Source: a virus. Taken from it: a stretch of DNA of 38,317 bases. The notes under the pieces were generated by a model. It saw only the letters and a program-made list of their open reading frames with translations. It searched no databases and had not been told where the DNA came from. Positions 1 to 6,564 of the stretch are shown piece by piece. Numbering within the stretch: the first letter of the stretch is position 1; every line of letters starts with the position of its first letter. The position numbers were made by a program, and so were the translations under genes. The stretch spans positions 1 through 38,317 of the IMG/VR virus record IMGVR_UViG_3300013103_000026, one strand, 5' to 3'.

Positions 1-308
1 TCCCGTCTTAAAAAATCAATTTCATCGTGTGTTAATTTATTCAATAATGAATCACGTAAACGATCATCTGCACTTTCAGTACCGTCAATTTCAACTTCAA
101 AAGATGCTTGATTATTGGTTAAAAATTTACAATTTTTATTATCTTCAAAAATTGTCCTTATAACATTCAATTTGAATTCAGAATCATGAAGGTTAGAACC
201 AAAAACTAATAATTGTTCACCAATCTTCATACCACGTTCCCGACCTTCACGATAAACATTTGAACTGTCGGGATTTTTTAATGAATATGCTTTAAATTTA
301 AGTTTCAT
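1..308 (-). CDS. Unknown small protein, 3' end beyond the window
   Basis: An open frame starts at ATG 308 and runs off the left edge; 102 residues are visible. I do not recognise a family. The last visible part (LLNKLTHDEIDFLRR) resembles the C-terminus of the upstream neighbour (IMNKLSKEEIAFIKSDF), so the two may be paralogues or share a terminal module. The start overlaps the neighbour's stop by 11 bases, and GAGTG about eight bases upstream could serve as ribosome binding site. The overlap indicates translational coupling. Confidence 0.7.
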   Translation of the reverse strand, partial: MKLKFKAYSLKNPDSSNVYREGRERGMKIGEQLLVFGSNLHDSEFKLNVIRTIFEDNKNCKFLTNNQASFEVEIDGTESADDRLRDSLLNKLTHDEIDFLRR

Positions 309-660
309 TGAAATCACTCTTTATAAATGCAATTTCTTCTTTTGATAATTTATTCATTATTGATTTTCGTATAGAAATACCCAACTCAGTAATATTAACA
401 TCTTCAATGATTCTTGTTATTTTAACAATTCTCATTGTATCAAATTTAACTTTATCTGCTTTATAAAACGTTTTCATTGTTTTACTTGTTTCCAATAATT
501 TTACAGCATCCGATGATTCAACAAATACATTACGTGAATCCGGTCTATCACTAAAATATGGATAACCACCGCTACTATCATCAATAGAAATATAACCAAC
601 TGTATTGTATGTTGTATCATAAACAACAGTATAACCAAGTTCTTCTTTAATAGTTCTCAT
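298..660 (-). CDS. Unknown phage protein, 120 aa
   Basis: I do not recognise this protein. It has no membrane segment or signal peptide. The C-terminal stretch IMNKLSKEEIAFIKSDF is echoed in the next gene downstream. The start is well supported: GGAGAG lies about six bases before the ATG, in the context GGAGAGTTTATAATG, which recurs in front of the gene at 935. The gene belongs to a run of short minus-strand genes that begins upstream with the NadM/Nudix gene. Confidence 0.8.
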   Translation of the reverse strand: MRTIKEELGYTVVYDTTYNTVGYISIDDSSGGYPYFSDRPDSRNVFVESSDAVKLLETSKTMKTFYKADKVKFDTMRIVKITRIIEDVNITELGISIRKSIMNKLSKEEIAFIKSDFNET

Positions 661-674
661 TATAAACTCTCCAA

Positions 675-935
675 TTATAATACCATTTTTCCCATTAATT
701 TACTTACAAGTTCTTCTTTATCCATTTTCATTAAAATTCGATAATCATTATTTTCCCATGGGGATTTATAATCAACATCTTCTTCATGAAATACTTGAAC
801 AATTGAACATGAATCATAAGTATCAGTAATATTTTTATAGAATTCATCAACATGTTTTTTTGCAAAATCCAATGTATCATATTCAATTATATTATCTGGA
901 TCTTCATAAAACTTTTCAGTTACACGATATAACAT
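675..935 (-). CDS. Unknown small acidic protein, 86 aa
   Basis: This is a short, soluble, acidic protein of unknown function. Its start (ATG 935) overlaps the stop of the NadM/Nudix gene by one base (TAATG), and GGAGAG sits at a good distance upstream, so the two are translated in tandem. The C-terminus (KEELVSKLMGKMVL) is amphipathic. No family was recognised. Confidence 0.8.
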   Translation of the reverse strand: MLYRVTEKFYEDPDNIIEYDTLDFAKKHVDEFYKNITDTYDSCSIVQVFHEEDVDYKSPWENNDYRILMKMDKEELVSKLMGKMVL

Positions 936-1948
936 TATAAACTCTCCAACATTTTTTCAATTATGTGATAGTGATCAGCATACATTACAGATCTCATATT
1001 ATAAAACTCATGAATAGAAACCCATTTTGCTTCTTTTGCATCATCACTTCCTTTCACTTTGGGTAAATCTAAATTATCATCCAGTTTAAATAAATAAACT
1101 TGTGTGATAATTCTACTGCGTAAATCTCGATCAATTTTATCAAATAGTTTAATTTCTTTAATGCTACCCAATAAAACTTTTTCAGGAACTTTGAGTACAG
1201 TTTCTTGTCTTAATTCACGAATAACACCCTCTACTAAAAGTTCATCAGGTTCAAGAAAACCCCCAGGCATAGCCCATAAATCAATTCCGGATTCTTTACG
1301 TTGTACTAATAGAAGATGTCCTGATTGAACCACAATTGCATCAGTTGATACATTATTACCCGTACCATATTTCTTTTGTGTTTCAATAATACCATTATAT
1401 TCATTTTGTAGATATTTTTTACGTTTACTATCCATCCCCAAAATAACATCAAATACATATGGTGGTACAATAGATTTTATGTGGTGAGTATTACCTTTAA
1501 AGAATTCTGTACGAATATCAGTACCATTGACAATTGTGCCATATTCTCTATAAGCCTTTTGCTCAATAAAATCCCATTGTGGAAAATATTTCAAATAATA
1601 ACTTGTGTGATCTTTATCATAACCTGCAATAGCAATTTTTGAATTAACGATACCAACGGTTTCTTTATCAACCAGTTTATTAACTTCATTGATCCATTTA
1701 TAATCATCATAGGTATAATCTTCAACTCCTGCAATTGTCATATATTGAACATGTACAGAATGTTTGATCATATCAGAGACTTCTTCATAAGTCCACGGAT
1801 TTTTAATGGTAATTGGGTTTGATTTTGATCCAACAATAACCAATGTTTTTTTGGCTAACTGTGAGATATCTTGAATTATTTTGGTGTGTCCATTATGTTG
1901 TGGACGGAAACGCCCAATGTACACAATTACATCATATTGTTTATTCAT
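935..1948 (-). CDS. Bifunctional NMN adenylyltransferase / Nudix hydrolase (NadM-Nudix)
   Basis: The N-terminal half is a nucleotidyltransferase: GRFRPQHNGH at residues 12-21 carries the H-x-G-H nucleotide-binding signature, and NGTDIRTEF (about 141-149) fits the second phosphate-binding motif of NadM enzymes. Residues about 200-337 form a Nudix domain with its box starting at G230: E236, R244, E245 and E249 are present, but the usual EExG part reads Q248-E249-T250-V251. Length (337 aa) and domain order match the two-domain proteins that make NAD from NMN and ATP and hydrolyse ADP-ribose; related proteins occur in large vibriophages. The likely role is rebuilding host NAD during infection. 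The altered box leaves the Nudix activity less certain than the adenylyltransferase. Confidence 0.92.
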   Translation of the reverse strand: MNKQYDVIVYIGRFRPQHNGHTKIIQDISQLAKKTLVIVGSKSNPITIKNPWTYEEVSDMIKHSVHVQYMTIAGVEDYTYDDYKWINEVNKLVDKETVGIVNSKIAIAGYDKDHTSYYLKYFPQWDFIEQKAYREYGTIVNGTDIRTEFFKGNTHHIKSIVPPYVFDVILGMDSKRKKYLQNEYNGIIETQKKYGTGNNVSTDAIVVQSGHLLLVQRKESGIDLWAMPGGFLEPDELLVEGVIRELRQETVLKVPEKVLLGSIKEIKLFDKIDRDLRSRIITQVYLFKLDDNLDLPKVKGSDDAKEAKWVSIHEFYNMRSVMYADHYHIIEKMLESL

Positions 1949-1987
1949 CTTATAAAACTCCTTTATAGATGGTTGTTTTTTTACTGC

Positions 1988-2215
1988 TTATTCTCTTGCA
2001 AGTTGCTGAGTTAATATTTCAACACTTGTATTTTTTAATAATGTATTATCTATCCGGAGCTTTTGAATATCATCAGCATCCCGATAATTAAGTTCATCAT
2101 CATCACTATTTGTTACATCAAATCCGACATTACTCAATGCCTGATTAATCAATTGTGCCACCGCTGATTTACCTTGACCAGTTGCACCAATAACAATAAC
2201 CTTTAATTCACTCAT
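1988..2215 (-). CDS. Mini P-loop NTPase-like protein, 75 aa
   Basis: Residues 9-17 (GATGQGKSA) form a Walker A motif after a beta strand (LKVIVI), as in P-loop kinases and ATPases. The protein ends after 75 residues with no recognisable Walker B, so it is either a minimal NTP-binding protein or a shortened kinase-like fold. It lies just upstream of the NadM/Nudix gene in the same run. The start at 2215 is the only sensible one because the P-loop begins close to it. The substrate cannot be predicted. Confidence 0.75.
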   Translation of the reverse strand: MSELKVIVIGATGQGKSAVAQLINQALSNVGFDVTNSDDDELNYRDADDIQKLRIDNTLLKNTSVEILTQQLARE

Positions 2216-2232
2216 ACAATTTACACCTTTAT

Positions 2233-2592
2233 TTATGATTCAAGTTTTTTCATGATTTCCTGATAATTATCAGATTTTACTTTTAAACTTTCTGCATACT
2301 CTTTCAATTTTAATATAGAGTATTCATGTGCTTCTTTTTCAGTAGCAAAAATATCACATTCTTTTTTATATGACGCTTCATCAAAAGTATCCATAAATGC
2401 AAGCGTATATGTATATTCAACGGTTGTTTGTTTACCATACTCAGAAGATGCTTTCATTTGTAAATCTTCAATTGTACATTGGAATATAGGTTTTGCTGAT
2501 TTATCAACTAAACCTTGTGGATTAAAATAAACCCATACAATATCATCATACTTAAATTTTGGTTCTTTTACTTCATAATTAAATAACTTCAT
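2233..2592 (-). CDS. Unknown protein, 119 aa
   Basis: The frame is open 12 codons further upstream, but ATG 2592 is preferred: it overlaps the TGA of the preceding gene in an ATGA arrangement and has GGAAGG just upstream. The protein is soluble and mixed charged, ending in a Lys-rich helical stretch (LKLKEYAESLKVKSDNYQE). No family was recognised. It is probably translated in tandem with the 63-aa protein before it. Confidence 0.78.
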   Translation of the reverse strand: MKLFNYEVKEPKFKYDDIVWVYFNPQGLVDKSAKPIFQCTIEDLQMKASSEYGKQTTVEYTYTLAFMDTFDEASYKKECDIFATEKEAHEYSILKLKEYAESLKVKSDNYQEIMKKLES

Positions 2593-2780
2593 ATACCTTC
2601 CATTGCTTTCCACCAAAGACGATTCCATAAATATTCATCATCTTTACCTTCTTCTGTAATACATTTTCCATTTTTTACCATAGATACGAATAAAAATTTT
2701 TCACCTTTAACATGGTAATGATTCATTCCACATATTGACCACTCGTTGAATGGTGATTGTTTCCACGGTTGATTCATCAT
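2589..2780 (-). CDS. Unknown Trp-rich small protein, 63 aa
   Basis: This short protein is rich in Trp and Lys (WNRLWWKAMEGI at the end). The start is ATG 2780 or the adjacent ATG 2777, with AAGGAAA upstream. It is the first gene after the structured RNA-like region at 2796-3022, so it may share that transcript. Function unknown. Confidence 0.7.
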   Translation of the reverse strand: MMNQPWKQSPFNEWSICGMNHYHVKGEKFLFVSMVKNGKCITEEGKDDEYLWNRLWWKAMEGI

Positions 2781-2795
2781 TATTCAATTTCCTTA

Positions 2796-3022
2796 AATTT
2801 TATAGTAGCCCTTCTAATGCTGAATCATTGAAGGGTTTCTTAGACTTCTCAATCTCTCAGAGCTTCACGGTCACTTGGTTCGATTAGATGCTATTTTTCG
2901 CCTCTGCTTCCTAGTCCCATCTACTACAATCGAATTGCGTTTGGTCAATATCCAGTTCACATTCCCACCAACGGTCTTTAGGGTGTGAGTTATAATGCAA
3001 CCTTTACAGTTCAGTTGCATCA
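2796..3022 (-). ncRNA. Structured RNA resembling a TnpB omega (guide) RNA / IS200-IS605 right end
   Basis: The gene-free stretch 2781-3180 is less AT-rich than its surroundings and folds well on the minus strand. A 7-bp hairpin pairs 2995-3001 with 3014-3020. A helix pairs 2958-2966 with 2981-2987. A 12-bp helix pairs 2879-2890 with 2918-2922 plus 2928-2934, leaving a 5-base bulge. A terminal hairpin pairs 2809-2819 with 2826-2835 and has one bulged base. Between the last two helices lie ACCGTGAAGC and GAAGTCTAAGAAACCC. From memory of family examples, GTGAAGC followed by AAGTCTAAGAAxCCC and a final hairpin is how the 3' part of TnpB-associated omega RNAs looks. No intact TnpB frame overlaps it, so it is a remnant, a non-autonomous element, or a stand-alone guide RNA. 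Bases from about 2808 downward would be the guide position. Confidence 0.55.
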
Positions 3023-3157
3023 GGATTTAAATTAGTCATGTCATTCACAAATTTCCTTGCTCTTTGGCATATTATTTAAATTAATTAAAGGATAAAGAAG
3101 AAATTATGAAGAACTTCTTAACCAGTGAATACATTCTCTCATAATCGAATATCATTG

Positions 3158-3180
3158 TATATACCTACAATGGGATATAT
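3158..3180. repeat. Intergenic hairpin element, copy 1 (CCTACAATGGG)
   Basis: This imperfect inverted repeat of the form ATATACC(C/T)A-CAA-TGGGATAT starts directly after the stop codon of the gene at 3181. It is the most diverged of five copies of an element with core CCCATTGTGGG (others near 7022, 30171, 33586 and 37617). No T-run follows, so it is not a standard intrinsic terminator. It could be an RNA end or processing signal, or a protein-binding site. Confidence 0.7.
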
Positions 3181-3393
3181 TTACTTTTTAAATGATGTTG
3201 ATGTATTGTAAATCCATTCTGATTGTTTTGGTGTTAATTTACCAGTTGCAATATCGGCTAAAATACCATCTGCCATTGTAAGAATTTCTTTATCATCTGT
3301 TTGTGCTTTAATAGCCTGTATGATTTCTTTAGATTTTTTCAGTCTATCCTTACCTTCTAAGATACTGTCTCGATACTCTTGATATTTACTCAT
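3181..3393 (-). CDS. Small helical protein with CTS-like N-terminus, 70 aa
   Basis: The protein begins MSKYQEYRDSILEGKD, which resembles the capsid-targeting sequences of T4 internal proteins (MKTYQEFIAE), with an I-L-E-G stretch as possible protease site. The rest is charged and helical, ending KLTPKQSEWIYNTS. AAGGAA lies at good distance before ATG 3393. It could be an internal head protein like those at 15.5-24.2 kb, but it sits apart from that cluster and the assignment is weak. A copy of the repeated hairpin follows the stop. Confidence 0.72.
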   Translation of the reverse strand: MSKYQEYRDSILEGKDRLKKSKEIIQAIKAQTDDKEILTMADGILADIATGKLTPKQSEWIYNTSTSFKK

Positions 3394-3423
3394 TTTGATT
3401 CCTTATAATAGTTTTATATATAT

Positions 3424-3888
3424 TTATCGTTTTAATTTCTCAGTTAATAATAATCGCTTATCGTTGTGTTTTGTATTATGATAAAAACGCATACTTACGT
3501 TTTCATTATAGAAAGCACGATTTCCATCTTCATCTAATCTTTCCAATACTTGATAATATATTAAATGTTTCAATTCTGAATAATTTGTTTCAGCACGATC
3601 CAGACATAAATCTAATATTTCAAAAGTAAAAATATCTTCACCAAATTCTTCAATATCTGCTAACACATATTTAGATGAACTATTATATTTTTTCCAATCC
3701 GATTCTTTTTTAACTTTACGTTTACGTTTCTTACCTTTTAATGGTTTCAATGTTCTTAAAGAATAAAAGAATTTCTTACCAATATATTGTTTATTGGTAA
3801 GGGTGTTCGTTATTAAATACACAAATCCATTATAATCACAAATATCATCTGTATTAAATTCTTTCTTGTTATATTTCCATTTACTCAT
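3424..3888 (-). CDS. GIY-YIG family endonuclease
   Basis: The N-terminal part has the GIY-YIG signature in phage form: FVYLITN, then YIGKKFF. It is followed by a basic linker (KGKKRKRKVKKESDWK) and a conserved block (SSSKYVLADIEEFGED.FTFEIL) known from a phage family of putative GIY-YIG nucleases. I chose ATG 3888 because family members begin with a W-x-Y segment shortly before the domain. The frame is open to an ATG at 3966, which would add 26 residues. A TTGACA/TATAAT promoter (3984-4011) serves the long transcript, and a late promoter (3894-3901) ends five bases before ATG 3888. A small inverted repeat (TTGCC/GGCAA, about 3904-3921) lies just upstream. It may be a free-standing mobile or homing nuclease. 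Confidence 0.85.
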   Translation of the reverse strand: MSKWKYNKKEFNTDDICDYNGFVYLITNTLTNKQYIGKKFFYSLRTLKPLKGKKRKRKVKKESDWKKYNSSSKYVLADIEEFGEDIFTFEILDLCLDRAETNYSELKHLIYYQVLERLDEDGNRAFYNENVSMRFYHNTKHNDKRLLLTEKLKR

Positions 3889-3893
3889 AAGGG

Positions 3894-3901
3894 TATTTAT
3901 A
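3894..3901 (-). promoter_or_regulatory. T4-type late promoter (TATAAATA) inside the nuclease leader
   Basis: There is an exact TATAAATA on the minus strand, ending five bases before ATG 3888 (TATAAATACCCTTATG). In T4 this box spans about -13 to -6, so transcription would start at or next to the ATG and the message would have almost no leader. The same spacing occurs at the divergent gene at 4228. Confidence 0.6.
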
Positions 3902-3983
3902 TACTTGCCTACGGCATGGCAAAGCCAATCTTTTCTTCTACATAATATATTATAGATCCCTAACATTCATTATTAACAGTGGA

Positions 3984-4011
3984 ATTATAACACTAGTTGA
4001 AATCTTGTCAA
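3984..4011 (-). promoter_or_regulatory. Sigma70-type promoter for the GIY-YIG gene
   Basis: On the minus strand TTGACA (4011-4006), a 16-base spacer and TATAAT (3989-3984) form a perfect-consensus promoter, with TGT before the -10 box (extended -10). A second TTGACA lies ten bases further upstream. Transcription would start around 3977 and run into the nuclease gene. Confidence 0.8.
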
Positions 4012-4050
4012 GTGCTGTCAAGCATTATTTTTCACTTTTCTGATATTTAC

Positions 4051-4064
4051 TTGACATATGTCAA
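4051..4064. promoter_or_regulatory. Perfect palindrome TTGACATATGTCAA between divergent genes
   Basis: This 14-base perfect palindrome contains TTGACA on both strands. It sits between the minus-strand nuclease promoter and the plus-strand gene at 4228. It could be a repressor operator overlapping a -35 box; on the plus strand a weak TATTTG lies 17 bases downstream. The rest of the 260-base interval (about 4080-4190) holds no gene that I can support. Confidence 0.5.
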
Positions 4065-4214
4065 TACTTTTATTATTTGATGTTTAAATGGTGTTTTAAG
4101 ATAGACCATGTAGGGGTACTAAGGGTAGGTTGAGATCACCTTTGTATGAAACTTGTACGAATGATTAGACGTATAAATTATATGGAGTGTGGAAAATGTA
4201 AGTAAATTGATAAT

Positions 4215-4222
4215 TATAAATA
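4215..4222 (+). promoter_or_regulatory. T4-type late promoter (TATAAATA), plus strand
   Basis: There is an exact TATAAATA five bases before ATG 4228 (TATAAATACTATTATG). It would give a near-leaderless late message for the only plus-strand gene. No Shine-Dalgarno sequence is seen before this ATG, which fits a leaderless start. Confidence 0.65.
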
Positions 4223-4227
4223 CTATT

Positions 4228-4503
4228 ATGAAATCATTTAAACAATACCAAAAACCACTTGAAGAAAGAGCATTACATATGATGTTTAAGAAAATTGACA
4301 TCAAAATTGCTAAATCTACCCATAAAGATTTAAAAGATGAACAGATTATTGATAAACGTCATAAATTTGGTGATATTATAACAAAAAAAGATATTAATAC
4401 TTATTATTCACATATGAGTGAATTTAATCATAATTATAGGGAAGAAATAGAATCTTACAATAAAATTGTAAGTAGGGATGAAAAGGAAATAAGGGGAAAT
4501 TAA
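4228..4503 (+). CDS. CTS-bearing small protein, only plus-strand gene (91 aa)
   Basis: The frame can be read from a GTG at 4189, but ATG 4228 is preferred because the protein then begins MKSFKQYQKPLEE. That matches the capsid-targeting N-termini common in this window, with P-L-E-E as possible maturation site. The remainder is charged and helical without a known domain. The late promoter at 4215 fits a head protein made late. The stop meets the stop of the minus-strand gene at 4500 in a shared TTAA, so the two genes converge end to end. Confidence 0.78.
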   Translation: MKSFKQYQKPLEERALHMMFKKIDIKIAKSTHKDLKDEQIIDKRHKFGDIITKKDINTYYSHMSEFNHNYREEIESYNKIVSRDEKEIRGN

Positions 4504-5204
4504 CCCCCTACTATATCAACATTTTTCAATAATGCATTTTGTTGTTTCTTCAATTCACGTTTAGCTTTTGCTTTATTCCTATTCACTTCACGTTTCTTTG
4601 CTAATTCTATTTGCAAAAATTCATCCATTTTGGCATATTCTGTATTAATTCCATTTTTAGCATTAATATTATCAGCTTCTTCATGAGTTAAAATTTTAAC
4701 AACTTTAATTGCACCGGATATACGCCAATCCATGACAGTACCCTTGGCTTTATTTGTATTGAAATAATAAAATCCCCCATATGGGACATGATCATCTAAT
4801 TGAGTTACATTCTCTTTTTTCAAGACAGCGTTCCAATTATAATCATTCGGAGCTTCACATAACGCCCAAACTCTATTTTCTTGCATTGTCTGTCTATCTT
4901 TTTTCATTAGATGTGGAGCATATGGTGAACCACCACTATGCCACCCAGGACGTTTTTTGAACCCCTTAGTTTCAATATTTTCTGCAACTTGCCATTTATT
5001 AATAGCAGTTGGTTTCATTGATCCAATAAAAAGAGGAAATATCTTATTTGGTGATTTTTTCTTTTGTTTGAATAATTTATACACTTTAATAGTTTTTGTT
5101 GGAGGATATTTTGTTGTTTTTTTAGCTTCTTCAAAATATTTTTTTGTATCTTCAAAACTTAATATTTTTTTATTTTCTATCAAGAATTGTTTAAAATTTA
5201 ACAT
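4500..5204 (-). CDS. Putative internal head protein with CTS and a polyvalent-protein-like domain, 234 aa
   Basis: The N-terminus MLNFKQFLIEN is a good CTS with an L-I-E cleavage site. After a Lys-rich linker, residues about 40-175 (KVYKLFKQ..., RPGWHSGGSPYAPHL, RVWALCEAP, WRISGAIKVVKIL) resemble, from memory, a domain found in large polyvalent proteins of phages and mobile elements; I cannot name it. The C-terminus is strongly basic and helical (KKREVNRNKAKAKRELKKQQ), suiting DNA or scaffold contact. A TATAAATA late promoter at 5240-5247 and AAAGGAT before ATG 5204 support late expression and this start. Confidence 0.8.
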   Translation of the reverse strand: MLNFKQFLIENKKILSFEDTKKYFEEAKKTTKYPPTKTIKVYKLFKQKKKSPNKIFPLFIGSMKPTAINKWQVAENIETKGFKKRPGWHSGGSPYAPHLMKKDRQTMQENRVWALCEAPNDYNWNAVLKKENVTQLDDHVPYGGFYYFNTNKAKGTVMDWRISGAIKVVKILTHEEADNINAKNGINTEYAKMDEFLQIELAKKREVNRNKAKAKRELKKQQNALLKNVDIVGG

Positions 5205-5239
5205 ATGATTTATCCTTTAAGTGTATAAGTGTATAAGTG

Positions 5240-5247
5240 TATTTATA
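5240..5247 (-). promoter_or_regulatory. T4-type late promoter for the 234-aa head protein
   Basis: There is an exact TATAAATA on the minus strand, 35 bases upstream of ATG 5204. The leader between them is a short tandem repeat (AGTGTATA read on the plus strand, about 5220-5239) followed by the ribosome binding site AAAGGAT. This is the normal leader length for a T4-like late gene. Confidence 0.8.
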
Positions 5248-5259
5248 AAAAGGATATTT

Positions 5260-5484
5260 TTAATAATTGTGTGATTCAAAACCCAATGCTTTAAGTAAAG
5301 AATTGATATTGTTGTCTGCTTCAAGTGGTTCATTGAAATGTAATTCAAAATCATCCAATGTATCTTTATCTTGAAATAGAAAATAAATATCATCTTCATC
5401 CATCAATTCACACTCAGAAATATGATTTAATACATATTCCCATTTTTCCACATCATCTAATTCATTTAATTTAAGTAGTTCCAT
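5260..5484 (-). CDS. Unknown acidic protein, 74 aa
   Basis: This is a very acidic small protein (LMDEDDIYFLFQDKDTLDD) with no recognised family. ATG 5484 has AAGGGAT upstream at good distance. It ends just before the late promoter of the next gene, so it belongs to the upstream transcript with 5519..6520. The acidic character would suit a DNA-mimic or protein-binding role, but that is only a possibility. Confidence 0.75.
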   Translation of the reverse strand: MELLKLNELDDVEKWEYVLNHISECELMDEDDIYFLFQDKDTLDDFELHFNEPLEADNNINSLLKALGFESHNY

Positions 5485-5518
5485 AGTATCCCTTGTTGTT
5501 TAATTTTGACTATTTATG

Positions 5519-5755
5519 TTATTTAATATTATCCACTATATATTTTATTTTTTTATTTGATTCAACTATACCATTCAAAATCTTATCTAACCGATCATTT
5601 AATTTTGAATTTAAACTTGAATTGGTTTGATATAATTCATGTGATAAATTTAATAAAATTTTAGCAATATAATCATTGCCGTGTGCATATTGCTGATCAG
5701 ATAGAAAATCTAAATGTTCAGCAATATTATCTATTTTTTCAAAGTCTTTATCCAT
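5519..5755 (-). CDS. Unknown helical protein, 78 aa
   Basis: The open frame extends upstream inside the neighbouring gene, but that extension is an unlikely Met/Ile-rich string. The start is placed at ATG 5755, which overlaps the end of the upstream gene by eight bases. The protein (MDKDFEKIDNIAEHLDFL...) is predicted helical with a possible coiled coil at the C-terminus (LNDRLDKILNGIVESNKKIK). No family recognised. Confidence 0.7.
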   Translation of the reverse strand: MDKDFEKIDNIAEHLDFLSDQQYAHGNDYIAKILLNLSHELYQTNSSLNSKLNDRLDKILNGIVESNKKIKYIVDNIK

Positions 5756-5996
5756 CAGTTTCACTTTCATTTGAATCTTCATTATAAAAAAATGAACCCC
5801 ATTTACCATTTGCATAATCAAATGCATCTTGGAAATTAGTAAAATAATCACTATACGTCATAGAAACCTTAATTTCAGGAAAATAACATTCTACCCAAAA
5901 AGTATTATCGGTTTCAACAATAAACCAATAAAATTCACATTTTTTAAAAATGGTATCATCCCAATCCAAAGTAATATCAAAATATTCATCACCCAT
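5748..5996 (-). CDS. Unknown acidic, aromatic-rich protein, 82 aa
   Basis: This short protein is rich in Asp, Phe, Tyr and Trp. Its ATG overlaps the stop of the HD-hydrolase gene by one base (TAATG), with GGAGTGA upstream, so it is translated directly after the hydrolase. No domain recognised. It may act with the hydrolase, but only gene order suggests this. Confidence 0.75.
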   Translation of the reverse strand: MGDEYFDITLDWDDTIFKKCEFYWFIVETDNTFWVECYFPEIKVSMTYSDYFTNFQDAFDYANGKWGSFFYNEDSNESETDG

Positions 5997-6520
5997 TATT
6001 TATCACTCCATAACCCTAGTGTCCATTTCGCTTCTGCATAAAGTGCTTCGGAACCATCTTTAACAACTTCAACTACTTTATATGCTTCTGGAATCCAAAT
6101 TTTTGCAAATTTTGGATCTTCTTTAATGATATCCGGAGTATTAAATAATACATCAGCAAGTTTAAGAGCCATACCACGTTTGGTTGCACTTTTTAAATGT
6201 TCAAGATCCATTGTCTTTCTTGCTTTTCTGTTTAATTCAGGATATTGTTTACTTGGGTTTGTTACTTCAAATACAAGATTAGCAACATCAATATTGAATT
6301 CTGCTTCAATTAAGTCAAATTTAATTTTGGTATCTTCGACAACATCATGTAATAAAGATGCAACCAATAGGTTAATATCATCTTTAAATCCAAAATCAAT
6401 CAAAATATTCTTAACTCCAACAGGATGAACAATATAATCCACCCCACTATATTTTCGTATTTGACCAACCGCACCATGAGCAACGGTTGCAAACAATAGC
6501 CCCTTTTGTAGTAAATTCAT
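5996..6520 (-). CDS. RelA/SpoT-type HD hydrolase (small alarmone hydrolase-like)
   Basis: This 174-residue protein has the full HD signature of the SpoT/Mesh1 hydrolase domain: H15 in VAHGAVGQIRK, Y-I-V-H-P with H32, H58-D59 followed by E62-D63 (LLHDVVEDT), and D123/N127 in KLADVLFN. Length and motif spacing match free-standing small alarmone hydrolases, which remove pyrophosphate from (p)ppGpp or related 3'-pyrophosphorylated nucleotides with Mn2+. No synthetase or regulatory domain is attached. In a phage it could blunt the host stringent response or a toxic-alarmone defence; that is inference. AAAGGGGA precedes the start, and a promoter lies at 6565-6592. Confidence 0.88.
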   Translation of the reverse strand: MNLLQKGLLFATVAHGAVGQIRKYSGVDYIVHPVGVKNILIDFGFKDDINLLVASLLHDVVEDTKIKFDLIEAEFNIDVANLVFEVTNPSKQYPELNRKARKTMDLEHLKSATKRGMALKLADVLFNTPDIIKEDPKFAKIWIPEAYKVVEVVKDGSEALYAEAKWTLGLWSDK

Positions 6521-6564
6521 GTTAATGTTCCCCTTTCGTATTTGGGTATTTCATTGTTAATCTC

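Noticed and set aside
2871-2891. GGTTCGATT, like a tRNA T-loop
   Set aside because: No acceptor or anticodon stem can be drawn around it on the plus strand; on the other strand it is part of the 12-bp helix of the omega-RNA-like fold.
3001-3060. Remnant of TnpB coding sequence upstream of the RNA-like region
   Set aside because: All three minus-strand frames have stops and no RuvC or zinc-finger motif could be read, so no pseudogene is claimed.
3158-3180. Intrinsic terminator after the gene at 3181
   Set aside because: The hairpin is present, but no T-run follows on either strand, so it is listed as a repeat element instead.
4119-4304. 61-codon minus-strand frame between the divergent genes
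   Set aside because: It overlaps the plus-strand gene with the CTS-like start and the late promoter; the Ile/Phe-rich product looks like a shadow.
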